NCBI RefSeq assembly: GCF_020382885.2
Contig: NC_058499.1
Coordinates: 9,781,872 to 9,845,871 of the forward strand
Length of the DNA stretch: 64,000 nt
Reading direction: 5' to 3'
Source: Scatophagus argus
Taxonomy: Eukaryota > Chordata > Actinopteri > Scatophagidae
A model generated the notes under the pieces. The model saw only the letters and a program-made list of their open reading frames with translations, was not told the DNA's origin and ran no database searches. Positions 24,851 through 36,434 of this stretch are shown here, piece by piece. The position numbers and the translations under genes are program-made. The number at the start of each line of letters is the position of its first letter. The stretch's first letter is position 1.

Positions 24851-25523
24851 GTTCCCAGTATTTTTTTTTAGTAGTTTTTTTTATCAGCTCGTCCTTTTGC
24901 CCAAATCAAACAGTTTGTGAGGCCAGTCTACTGTCCCGGATCACACAGTCTCTGCCAGAGAACTCAGTTTATTCAGGCCAGTGGGGGGGTGTACGCGCCT
25001 CCTGTGCTGCAAACTCCTCCTTTATCATCAAGAGTGAAAACTGAGACGAAGAACTGCCCACCAAGTGAAGCTGGCAGGAGGAGAAGACAAGCGGCCGAGG
25101 CAACCCGAGGCTGCCCGGCCGCTCTTTTGCTCCTCTGCAGGGTTATGAAGGTGTTACAGACTCATGATCACTCCGGTGTGTTTTAGCTGAGAAACGGGAG
25201 CAGGAGGAAAGAAGCAAAGAGCAATCTGCTATGTTTTAATAATAACCTGAAACGTGTTTAAAAATAATAATAAAAAAGTATTGGTAACAATAAGACATCG
25301 TGTTGCAGGAGCAACAAGTAACCTGGTGAAGGACTAGAATAAGCTATAAAAATCAAATGTTAAGAAATTCTTGTTCTGGATTTGCACCAAAAACTTAAAC
25401 CTTGTTTTTTTTTGGCCTTTTATGATCTGATTTTCTGTATTTCTAATCAGTTAACAATCTTTTTTCCCCCACATTTCACCTTAATTAACAAACATAAATC
25501 ACATCCACCTTTTGGGTGAGTAA

Positions 25524-25539
25524 TAGCGCCATCTGCCGG
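25524..25539 (-). promoter_or_regulatory. CTCF-like motif, reverse
   Basis: The minus strand reads CCGGCAGATGGCGCTA, close to the CTCF form CCAGCAGATGGCGCT. It sits between the cd81 and kcnc1 starts. Confidence 0.45.
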
Positions 25540-26303
25540 CATATTTAACACATTTTGGATGCTAATTATTCCCACGCATGAAGCGCAACACAATGAGTTG
25601 CGCAAAAAAAATAAAATGAAATAAAACCCCCATCTGTTGTTTAATAAAACCTCCTCTGTCAGTGCAATGTCGCACACGAGTGGAAACAAACAGTCTGACA
25701 TCTTACATCCGTAAATCACGAAGCTGTAAGAAGATCTATGATCAGACTCTCTTTGATGATGTGGGCGGATCTGCGCCTTCATGGCTCCAGGGTCACACCT
25801 TCTCCAACCAGCTGTGCGTGAAGACGATGAGTCCCAGCTGACCGACCATAACCCTCCGAGCGACGACGTTAAGTGAGAGGGAGAAGAAAAATTGGGCAGC
25901 GATGACAACTTCAGCAGCCTCATTTGACAGCGTGTTTTAACAAATGCGGGATCCTCCACTGGGCATGCTCCATCTGCTGTGAGGGAAGAGCTGGGCACGG
26001 CGTGAATAACAGGCAGTTTGGGCGTTTTTTTGTTTGGAGGAGGTTTGTCACTCTTGTTTTTGTTGTTTTGTTTTGTTTTAATTAAACCGCGCAGCACAGA
26101 GGACATTTTTTTTTTACTGTGGATGTTTTCTCCAGCAGGAAGCATCTCTCTGCTGAGACAAAGACCTGCTGTCACAGTGGCACGGAGTCGTTAAACGCAG
26201 TGAAGCGGCGGGCTGAGCGTCGGTGTGAAGGAGGTGAGTCTGCAGGCAGCAACAGAGGAGGGACTGAAAGCAGCGCCGAGCCTCCACCAGGAGCTGCCGG
26301 ACA

Positions 26304-26323
26304 GGCGCTGTCCGCTCAGCACC
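26304..26323. promoter_or_regulatory. REST/NRSF-like half-sites in unusual order
   Basis: GGCGCTGTCC (26304-26313) is one RE1 half in reverse orientation, and TCAGCACC (26316-26323) is the other half in forward orientation, two bases apart. This is a non-canonical arrangement. kcnc1 is a neuronal gene, which makes REST control plausible, but binding is inference. Confidence 0.3.
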
Positions 26324-26770
26324 ACCGCAGTCACCTTGCTGTGAAAGTCATAAACCCGCTCAAGAGCGACCTGATCAATTACCGCAACTTGGGCAGTCCA
26401 ATGAGCTGAGTTTATCCTGCTGGCGGGGGGCAAAAAATTGCCAACGTTTGTCTTTTTATCTCGACATCTTGGATTTACCGACGATGTGACGTCCATTCCT
26501 AATGTGATGCCATTGGCTGCAATCATTTCGGATTTCGATTCTGTACCCCGCAGTGAGACTGGCAGCTGAACGCGTTTATGATCCTCCAGCTGCAGGTGCT
26601 TGTGGAAAACACGGGGCTTTAGAGGGAATGTAGTCCGATGCGTGTTTTTCTGTCATAGTGGGTGAGGAAACGACGGGCTGCTTCGTGCGCTGCTTTCCTT
26701 ACATAATTGTTTCCCTCAGTCTGATCACAGCCGTGCATGGTTGCACGGTGCGCCTAGACTTACCTTTGCG

Positions 26771-26800
26771 ATGAAGGGAACTTATTGGAGAAATGCCTAG
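26771..26800 (+). other. Upstream ORF 1 before kcnc1
   Basis: ATG at 26771 opens a nine-codon frame (MKGTYWRNA) that stops at 26800, eight bases before the kcnc1 ATG. It acts only if the transcript starts upstream of it. Confidence 0.4.
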
Positions 26801-26948
26801 GGGACGCAATGGGCCTGAGCGACGACAAGGATCGCATTGTGATAAACGTGGGAGGGATCAGACATCAGACATACCGCAGCACCCTGCGCACTCTACCTGG
26901 CACTCGCTTGTCCTGGTTGGCCGAGCCCGATGCACCCAACCACTTTGA
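26793..26948 (+). other. Upstream ORF 2 overlapping the kcnc1 start
   Basis: ATG at 26793 is out of frame with kcnc1 and reads 51 codons through the main start to a TGA at 26946-26948. It has G at -3. If translated, it would compete with the main start at 26809. Confidence 0.35.
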
Positions 26949-29900
26949 CTATGATGCCAAGATCGAGGAATTTTTCTTCGACCGCCACCCCGGCGTTTTT
27001 GCACATATCCTTAATTACTACAGGACAGGTAAACTGCACTGCCCCGCTGATGTCTGCGGGCCCCTCTATGAGGAGGAACTGGCCTTCTGGGGCATTGATG
27101 AGACAGACGTGGAGCCATGCTGCTGGATGACCTATCGTCAACACCGGGAGGCAGAGGAGGCCCTTGATAGTTTCGGCGGGGGGGGCCTGTTAGACCTGGG
27201 GGCTGACGATCCGGAGCCAGAGCCGGAGCATGCTGAGGATGATGTGGATGAAATGACAAGGAGGCTGGCACAGGGAGACTGTACTGATGCCAGGAGTGGA
27301 AGCCTGTGGAGCCGGTGGCAGAAACGTGTTTGGGCTCTGTTTGAGGACCCTTACTCATCTAAATATGCAAGGGTGAGTTGCTTTTAAGGTGTTTTGTCAT
27401 GGCTTCGCGCTTAGATCTGAAACCTCACTAGGAGTTATCACAGGAACATGTTGAGCTGTGCTTTAAAATGTCTCGCTTCTCCTTTTAAGAAAAGCTTCAT
27501 GAACGGGAATTTAGCCGTGAACGTGTTCCTCTTTGTCCTTTGATGATGAAACAAAGATTGATGGATCTGAGAGGTTTAGAGAGGCTTCTGATGACCTTGA
27601 AATTGCCCTCCCAGGGGTCTCCACAGCAGGGACATGACTGTGCAGAGAAAGAGGATGGAAAAATCCAGCAAAAAATTTAATTTGTCAAAACCATTTGCAT
27701 GCAAATCATCATAGTCGCCCCCTCTATCTTGCAGGAGGAGATAAAGAAGCTCATTGTGCCTCTCACAGGTCGCTGGTTTGATATTTCCAGGACACAAGGA
27801 TCCCTGGGCAGGCTGCCTCTTTGGTTGAAATAGGTCAGCTACACTTTAGGAAACCAGATCTTTGGCACCACCAGAAGTTTAGTGGCAGACCTCCAGACAA
27901 AAATGAGGTTGCTGTTAGAAGTGACATTTTTGGTCTTAGCAACGGGCACTTTTCCATCTGGCCGCAATGCCCCTCGATGGTGACAGTGAACCGACTTTAC
28001 ACCTTGTGATGTGTTTGTTTTGTGAGCGCTGCCCCCCCACAAAAGCCGCTGTGCTGCACGCTGGTTTGACAGCTGTAGCAGACCAGCTGGTGTAATTAGT
28101 TACCAGGCCCCATCCAGAAAGTGTAAACTGTATTGACATCTTCTCACTCTTATAGCAAGCAGTAGTGAAAGTGGTTTAACCAACACACACACACTTCCTT
28201 CTGATTTTTCTTTCTGCATGCAGGGAAATTTCCCAAAGCAGAAAATTCCTCTGATGTGTCCTGCATTTATCAGTGAGCAAAGACAAAGCAGAGAGCAAGG
28301 ATTGACAGAGCTCCACCAAGACTGGCAAGAAGATTAATTAGAACTGAGCCGCAGAGTTAATTACAGCCTCTATTCACAGTGGATACATCAGTGGAAAAAA
28401 CCCTTGTCACTGCATATCACAGTGGGCCTGTGGTTTGCCAGCAACAGCGAGAATTAGCCAATGAGAAGCAAATCATCTTCGTCCGTCACCCTTCCTCCGG
28501 GCCGCGCTGTTCCTAACTGTCACAAAGACACATAATTTACTGTAAGAGTCGCTCTGATAAGATGCAGCGTTTGTTTAACAGTTTGAAGGGTGGGATGTTC
28601 GGAGAAGCTCAACCAGCCAGTGTGTTAGGAGGCGTCAGCGGGCGACATGAAAGCGGCTTACAAGAATCAGGCTTTCTCACGCTGAGGCGTGCTGGCAGTG
28701 ACGTGTGATGTTTCTTTTCAACTCTCTCGCTAATTGATGAAACTAACAAGGGAATCCGTCAGCGAGGTCTAAAACTAAGGATTGTTTTCATCATCAAGAT
28801 GTCTGACAGTTGTTGTCGCCATTAATTGAATTCTGGTAACACATTTGGGCAAGAAAATAGTGTAAAACACCGACTGTGATTTTCTAAAGCCCCACAGTGA
28901 CATATTCACACAACTTGTTTTGTCCAACTAACAGCCCAAAAACACAAAGAGTTTCAGTTTACAATCATAGAAAACAAACAAACAAACAAAAAAAAAAGCA
29001 TTCATGCTCATTTTAGAAGCTTGAGAGAGTTAATGTTGAGGCATTTTTGCTAACAAAGCTCAGCTTTAAGCTCCACTGTCAATAAATATGCACCATGTAA
29101 ACTGATTACACGGTGCAGTAATTAAACTAGCATGAACCAGCTGTCAATAAAGTTGAGGCTTTTGGCTTCTGTTGACTTCAGTCTATTTTGTTTTTTTCTT
29201 GTTTTGTAGGTCTGTTTCGGTGTTGTCGGATTGTATCGTATTGCATTCTACAGTGTGCTTGTAATTTTGTACAGTACATACTGTGTAGGGGGTGGACAAA
29301 ACAATATTACGTAATCCAATACAACAACACCACATGCACTGCATTAATCTCAGACTGAATATTATTAGATCCATAATAATTATGTTTTAAACTACATTAA
29401 AAGTCAAGTCTTGCTTTTGTCCAAACACTGTGTGTAAAAGACAAGCGTTTTGTGTTCTTCACAAAACCATTCACACGCTACATTAAATCAATTCTTTGTC
29501 TTTATCCTCACCAGTCCTGGTGCGGGTCCTCTTTGTTCAGTGTGAGTTGTCTCACTGAGCTCAGAAGACAGAACAGAAGTTATTGTGTTTCACAGTAGCC
29601 TGTGCTAACACAGTTTCCCTCCGGACCATCATACTAACAGAGATGGGAAGCAGACAGTCATAAGCAGCAGTGATTTCCTCAGCACAATGCGATGAGTCGC
29701 CAGTGATGAGATGATAAGATGAGGGCCTGTTTTGTGTCTCGTGTTGCGTGCCTGTCTTGGTGACACATCGACTTGACTGGCTGCGTTTCCTTTGCTCAGT
29801 GGAATACATGTTGGACTTTCATGTGCCCAGACATGCCCCACTCAAACTACTCCCTGATGCCATTCACTGCTCCTCCAAGCTGCTTAACAGTGCTGTGCAT

Positions 29901-32900
29901 TAGTTTGAGAAGCTCTACAGAGCCCCACTTACTTTCATAAGCACATCTCCATGCATGAACAAACTACTATTGATTCAACTTCTGTGATTCGTACAAATGA
30001 TCTGCTCTTCCTGTCTTCGTGTCTTGTTGTTCACCAATTCTGATCTATTGACTTAAAATTCCCATTGAAGATACAGCTGTTTTTTTGGTCGTTGTTGTTT
30101 CGTTTTTTTCAAATTCAAACTGTGTATGAGCTGTAATACACAGTACACCAGTACAGTTTGATCACAGGAGGGCAACACAAGAATGGGATTTCAATCAATA
30201 CCCAGGAGAGAATACTGTATCTGTTACACCAGTGTAGCATGCATCAGAAATATCAGAGCCTAAATGTGATGAAATGTGATCATCTAATCAATATATAATG
30301 AAAGCTAAAGTATACTTTTGCCATTAAGGGGAATATGGGTTTCTTATAAAAGTGTGTCCTCAGCTCAGCAAGCCTCTCAGCTCACTACGATTCCCAAGAG
30401 TCATCTGCACTGTACGACCTTGTGTAGGGAAAGACCTTCTGTAGTGCTGAAGGGAAGAGCCCCAGCTAAATTTAGTCATGGGGGTTGACACTGTTGTCCC
30501 CTCCGCTGGTGCCTAGCGCTTTGTAATTCTGCATGTAGCATACCCTTGAAAATGCCATGACCTTGAGATACGGCGGAGGGAAGACAAACGAGAACAGCGA
30601 GCTTGCATTGATTGTCCCTTTTACAGTGACGCTTCTGAGTCAAGGCACAAAGAGAAAGAGAGGAAAGGCTGAGGGAGAGAGTGCGTCAGTGTCACTATAA
30701 CTATCAAACCAGAAGCCACTGTCTCAGACAATAAATTGAATTGCATTGTGTCGTGCTCAGAAAATATTGCTGGGGCCTCAAGCTTGACTGCATTGCATTA
30801 ATTGCTGTGCCCATTCTCCTCTCTGTCCTCCTCCCCCTCCTCACCTTTGCCTTCCTCTCTCTCGCCTCCATGTCTTCCTCTGCACCCCGTATATATTTCC
30901 TGCTCAGTGGGTGGCTCTGGCCTCGCTGTTCTTTATTCTGGTGTCCATCACCACCTTCTGTTTGGAGACCCACGAGGCCTTCAACCCCATCATCAACCGC
31001 ACTGAGCTGGAAGTGGTGGACAACATCACAGTGAAATACACCTACCAGGAGACTGAGACTGCGGCCTACCTCACCTACATTGAAGGCGTGTGTGTGGTGT
31101 GGTTCACTTTTGAATTTCTAATGAGAATAACTTTCTGCCCGAATAAATTTGACTTCATTCGGAACGCCCTAAACATCATCGACTTTGTGGCCATCCTGCC
31201 CTTCTACCTGGAGGTGGGCCTCAGCGGGCTCTCTTCCAAGGCAGCTAAGGACGTGCTGGGTTTCCTGAGAGTTGTCCGCTTCGTACGGATCCTGCGTATC
31301 TTCAAGCTGACCCGTCACTTCGTGGGACTGAGGGTGCTGGGCCACACTTTGAGGGCCAGCACCAACGAGTTCCTGCTCCTCATCATCTTCCTTGCCCTCG
31401 GTGTCCTCATCTTTGCTACTATGATCTACTACGCTGAACGGATCGGAGCTAACCCCAACGACCCTCGAGCCAGCGAGCACACACACTTCAAGAACATCCC
31501 GATTGGATTCTGGTGGGCCGTGGTGACCATGACAACCCTCGGATATGGAGACATGTACCCTCAGACGACCTCCGGTATGCTGGTAGGAGCCCTGTGCGCT
31601 CTGGCAGGTGTGCTGACCATCGCCATGCCCGTACCTGTGATTGTCAACAACTTCGGAATGTATTACTCGCTGGCCATGGCAAAACAGAAACTACCAAAGA
31701 AAAAAAATAGGCATATCCCTCGGGCACCCCAACCAGGTTCTCCAAACTTCTGTAAGTCAAGCATCAGCTCTCAACCTCAGAGTCCCATCGCCCATGACGA
31801 CGTTTTTGAGATAAAGTTTCAAGGTAAGAAACAAAGACTGCATATCCTGACTAATTGTTGTTTCATCACTTTCCTGTCCTCCCAAAGCAGCCCGCATCAC
31901 TATTCAGCTGTTTCATTGTTTGTCTGCTCCCACACTTCAATCAGCCGAGGATTTAGACATGAGATTAAACAAATGAGTTTCCCACCGAAAACAATCAATA
32001 AAATATGTGATGAAAAGCATATTGTACTCTGGAAAGAAGAACAGAAACACTGTGAGTAATCCTGCTATTGATTTTGCACTTCTTAGTGCAGTGATTCACT
32101 CCTGCTCTCTCTTAAGACTAACCGAGATTCTGTAATCATCATGCATTTGTAATGTGAAGAACATGTAAACAGAATGACTTGATTTCCTCTCGAATTCCAC
32201 TGGTGGCACCGGAGCAAAGATATATTGACCTTTGATACAGTTGGTGCTAAAACACAAACAGAACAACAGAGTGGAAAGGCAAACATCATGCAGCAGCTAT
32301 ACAGTGATTAAGTCAATCCCTGTGAGCATTCAGGTTGTGCAACATGAACACTGAAGATATACTGAAAAAAGCTGGTGTATGATACCAGATTTGTTTGTTT
32401 GTTTGTTTTTGTGTTGCTTTCTTTATTGTTTTCTTATAAGATTCCAAGCTGAATGGTGAGGCAGCTAACGCAGCTCTGGCCAACGAAGACTGCCCTCATA
32501 TAGACCAGGCCATATCTCCAGAGGAAATCTTCAGCCCCGGTGACAGAGAGCGGCCCTGTTTCCTGGTCACCACTGCTGAACGCCCCAACCACACAGGGGG
32601 CAGAGTGAGGAGGGGTACGTACAGTAACAGCCAAACACAGGCCCCTGTAAGACACTGACACCCTGTAGACCGTAGACAGACGACACGCTTGTTGTTTTGC
32701 TCTTTGCTGAGTGTTACACCTCAGTTTTTCACACGCACACACAATTACAGACCTCTTAATTCAACCTTTCACAGCAGCTGCTTCTTCTCAGTCATCACTT
32801 TGGGAAATGTATATCTATCTATCTATCTATCTATATCTATATCTATATAGATATAGATAGATAGATATAGATAGACATATATATATATCCAAATCTCAAC

Positions 32901-33894
32901 AACATCTGTTCAGGCCAAGCACAATCACCACAAATGTCAATAATGATAATAATTGTCCACATTTACATAATATATTTTTTGATACCATGCATAGTGTAAT
33001 AGCCCTATTTATTTACAAGTAAGAAAAGTATTTTCGAGATTTATATGATCTAGAATGTGTTGTCTTACACGCCTAAGAAAGTATTTATGTGCTATGCGTG
33101 TACCATGTATGTATATGTGTTTTAATGAGAAAGTACCATGCAGGATCCTGACTAATGAGTACATTCCTCTTGACCATAACAGTGCATGAAGTGTCTTGCT
33201 GATGGGTGCTATCAGTATGGTGAAGGAGCACAACACAAATGGAGGAAGGCTAAAGTCAAGTATCGTTATTATCATTATTATTATTATTATTATTGAGAGA
33301 CAAATTTTAATTTATTAATGTTTACACTTTAATATTACAGTCAGGCGTTTTTTGTTTATTTCATTTACTTATTAAACTGAAAACATTCCTCTAAGAAAGT
33401 CACTTTAGGCTCCAGCTGTGTGTATGGCCAACATGGCTGTCGTAAATAGCGTGCAGAATAAAATTCTACCTGTAGCTGAGAACACATTCCCTGCCTGAGG
33501 TGCCTACCTTTTCCAGTCTTTTATAGTGTTATACTCCAAACCATTCCAGTACCACCCAGTGCATGCTGTTGTACTCCTGATGCACTCAATGCATGGAGAA
33601 GAATAATCTGTCTCAAGTCTGTGTTGACCTGTTTGTTTGGAGACAAAAACAAGAAAGCAACAGGTGTAGTGTTACCAGTGAGGAACACCAAAACATTTTG
33701 TCATGGATTCAGTGCTGCAGTGTACTCAGAACGTTCTCTGTTTTTCAACTGAAGGTTATGAAAAGCCTTGGAGCCTTAACAGCATGTCTGGCATGAGCGG
33801 GGATGCCTCTGGAGTGTCCTCAGTGTCCGCCCTGCCCTGCAGCCCACCCTGTCTAATGCAGCACTCACATTCTCCCATCCCATCCATTATGTAG
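26809..33894 (+). CDS. kcnc1: Kv3.1-type voltage-gated potassium channel, 4 coding exons
   Basis: Fast, high-threshold delayed-rectifier channel of the neuronal membrane. Exons: 26809-27372, 30908-31823, 32441-32614 and 33755-33894, in frame, 597 residues. The start is ATG 26809 ([16 protein letters not shown], like human [16 protein letters not shown]). T1 domain: residues 9-105, with the zinc-type HCPADVC...CC motif. S1 begins at residue 189. Glycosylation sites NRT218 and NIT227 lie in the S1-S2 loop. S4 ([16 protein letters not shown]) is at 309-324, filter TLGYGD at 398-403, PVPV at 429-432. Exon 3 begins DSKLNGE and has [13 protein letters not shown], as in the long Kv3.1 form. Exon 4 gives a GYEK...SPIPSIM tail. 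Thr409 replaces the Trp usual in Kv3 channels. Paralogue a or b is undecided. Confidence 0.94.
27373..30907 (+). other. kcnc1 intron 1
   Basis: Intron of 3.5 kb between the T1 exon and the membrane-core exon (AGG|gtgag donor, TGCTCAG acceptor). The stretch 28300-28520 is non-repetitive and has homeodomain-type TTAATTA words (GATTAATTAG, GTTAATTAC), which makes it a candidate regulatory element. No gene is recognised. Confidence 0.65.
31824..32440 (+). other. kcnc1 intron 2, with in-frame read-through
   Basis: If not spliced, the exon 2 frame continues as GKKQRLH... for 78 codons to a stop at 32057-32059. The known short mammalian form Kv3.1a ends with a brief tail starting GRK, so a read-through isoform is possible. 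The splice donor (G|gtaaga) is good and the spliced product is the main call. Confidence 0.5.
32811..32890. repeat. (TCTA)n / (TAGA)n palindromic microsatellite
   Basis: A TATC/TCTA tract runs into its own reverse complement, TAGATAGA. The centre CTATATCTATATAGATATAG (32841-32860) is a perfect 20-base palindrome, and pairing continues imperfectly on both sides before an (AT)n tail. It lies in kcnc1 intron 3. Confidence 0.85.
33274..33294. repeat. (ATT)n microsatellite
   Basis: About seven ATT units in kcnc1 intron 3. Confidence 0.85.
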
Positions 33895-35925
33895 CATGGT
33901 TGAGTAGCAGACACAATGCCCTTGGAAGGCCAGTCCACACTCCTCCTTCTTATCTTTCCTGTCAGATTTTTTGCTTTTACACTTGCCTTCACTCCTGCTT
34001 TTTTTCATTTTTATTTCTTTATTTTTCTGGAAAACTGTATCTTAACTGTGCTTATACTCAAGCTTCCCAAGCGTTCTCCTTGGGTGTGTCATCATATCCT
34101 AGACTAGAAAACACTGGCACATGCCACTCTGCATGGGTCACCTCAGTTGCAGACAAAGCACTGTTCTACTTCTACCACAGGCTAACCCCACTCTTTCCCT
34201 GTGTTTACATCATTGCCTGTTGCTCTGTTGCTTTTGATCTCGCATACTCTTCTGCCAGTAACTTTTTTCTCATCTGCTTTTTACAATTTTGTGAAAGAAA
34301 CTTTCATAAGATGTAACCCCTGCTAATGATATGCTGGACATTAACAATACATGGCTTTCAGACATATCCAAAAGGTATCATTGCCAGCTGTTAAGGGTAC
34401 TCCTCTTAAGTGCTTTGTACGTTGCAAAGTAGAGACGTTATCACTCTGAAAGTGTCGTCCAGACGAGATATCTGAGTGGCCATCAAAAGAAAAAAAAAAT
34501 TGAACATGATGTTCATGATGTCCAATGCAATATGGAGATGATGACAATTCCTATGATACTAGTGATGAATACATCTAATGTCAACAGAACTAAAACTGTT
34601 TGTTCATTTGCATGAACTGCATGAGAAATTCTGTTCATCAAGAAGCTAACTGTATCGCAGTACCTGTCAGAAAAAAAAAAACAAACCTTTTCTTTCTAAA
34701 GCTTCTATAGCTTTGTCATTTTTTATGCATTTTGAGACAGCTTTACAAGAGACTCAGTCATAGCAGAAATTTTTATGTAGCTGCCATTCTTTGCCTTTCC
34801 CCAAATTCATATATTTATTTTCTTGTATTTATTTGACTGGGGCCTCCAACTAAAAACAGAGTGATTTAACTTGAACAATCTGTTATAAAGCCAACTAATG
34901 CTGTTATGAGCATAAATAGTTTTTATACGAATATATTTAGCGGTAGTTTTTAGCATCGGTAGTCTGCAGCGACTTCTGTTACTGCTGTGATGCCTAAATT
35001 AAGGCAAGACTCATGAATTATAAAACTAAGGTGCCTTCAAACATGACGAGGCAAAGTAAAAGTGAGTAATAAATTAACATGACATTACGTAAGTACTCCC
35101 AGTGTAGCATCAATACACTTTATTCCATGCTCATAACAGTGTAAAGAAAGCTTTATTTTATTAAAGGTGCATTGTACCTTTTGCACCACTCTTGTACCCT
35201 TTATCACAGTAAAAAACAAAACAAAACAAAACAAACAAACAAAAAAATAACACCCTCTTGGTTATTATTGTGACACCATCGATCGCATAGTAGGATTTAA
35301 CTTTTAGAGGGTTACATAGCTCCACAAGGAATAAAAAGCTGAAAATACGGACTTTATAATCCCCATCTCAAGACATTTTTGTATGATAAAGCACAAAATA
35401 TTATTATAAGGGGACCAGGTTTAAATATACAGAGTTATGATCAATCAGAGATGTCACAATGGCTCCTGCAGCGTGTACGTCTGTTGATTTAAAAATATCA
35501 ATACTGTAACTGTTACATGTATTGATCCTGTCCCAGTTCTTATGCACAATTCTTTCAGGGCACTTTAACAAATTTTATGTTGACCAATCAGAAATGTTAA
35601 TTTTTAGAGGAAGATCTAAGTATAGAAAATCATTTTAAGTTTTGTTTTTATTCTGAATGAGCAGAGTTTTACATTTTAAGTCATGTCTTGTGGTAATTAA
35701 TGGACGTTATATATTAAAAAAAAAAAAAAAAAAACTTGTGAAGATTTGATGTGAAGAGATGCAGGTGAATTATATGCTCATGCAATTCAAGTGAAAAAAA
35801 GTACAATACAACACAGTATGGGATGTGGGTCTACTTGGGGAAAGGTAAATGCATGTATTTTACATTTATGCAAAAGAAAAGTATTCAAATAAAATATGTA
35901 AATATAAGTCCTTGCATGAAATAAA
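33895..35925 (+). other. kcnc1 3' UTR
   Basis: AT-rich sequence after the exon 4 stop, without long open frames. AATAAA signals lie at 35888-35893 and 35920-35925. A homopolymer A run occurs near 35716-35734. The exact end is uncertain, since further sequence up to 36.8 kb could belong to an alternative 3' end. Confidence 0.5.
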
Positions 35926-36434
35926 TTTTATACACAATGAGCGTTTAGACTCCGTTTTTATTCAACAGCACATGCATACATACATCTCACTAGCCTGTGG
36001 CTAGTGCTTTCAACTGCTGTTTGACCCTCTGTCTACCTGTGTCTGGGTCAAAGAGGGCATTAAAAAAACCCCAAGGTGACTGTGAGAGCATGATGCAAAG
36101 TATACAGACGCATGACGATGACCGAACTACTGTACATCAACCTGTAAAACGCAGCATGATTGGGCATGTTTATTAACCGACTCAGAGTCCAACCTCTGCA
36201 CACAGACAGTACATCGTTGTCTGATGCCTTGGCTGAGCATGATGGGAAATACATGGTAAACCTGTGGCTTACCATGCGGAACTAACGGAGCACATTTTCT
36301 TTACTCTCCAAGCTAGTGTCATTTTCTCACCTCTCCTCCGCACCTCCAGAGGTATCCATCATCACCATCATTTCCACCATTATACATAATTTGTGTAATA
36401 ATTTATTTTTGTTATTTTTTTTATATGTTTATAG

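Larger units (their letters stand above)
24851..26770. promoter_or_regulatory. Divergent cd81 / kcnc1 upstream region
   Basis: The start codons of cd81 (minus, 24850) and kcnc1 (plus, 26809) are 1.96 kb apart and point away from each other. So this stretch holds both promoters and 5' UTRs. It has GC-rich patches at 25080-25130 and 26200-26420, a CTCF-like motif at 25524-25539 and REST-like half-sites at 26304-26323. A 242-codon minus-strand open frame (26175-25447) has no recognised domain and is not called as a gene. Cap sites cannot be placed. Confidence 0.5.

Noticed and set aside
24501-24920. 139-codon plus-strand open frame
   Set aside because: It is the antisense shadow of cd81 exon 1 (24785-24850), which has clear family similarity and a good splice donor.
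26119-26409. 96-codon plus-strand frame upstream of kcnc1
   Set aside because: No recognised domain. It lies in GC-rich upstream sequence where chance frames are longer, and it may simply be 5' UTR.
26785-26808. Extension of the kcnc1 frame upstream of ATG 26809
   Set aside because: The extension starts with TTG, not ATG. The family N-terminus aligns from the ATG at 26809.
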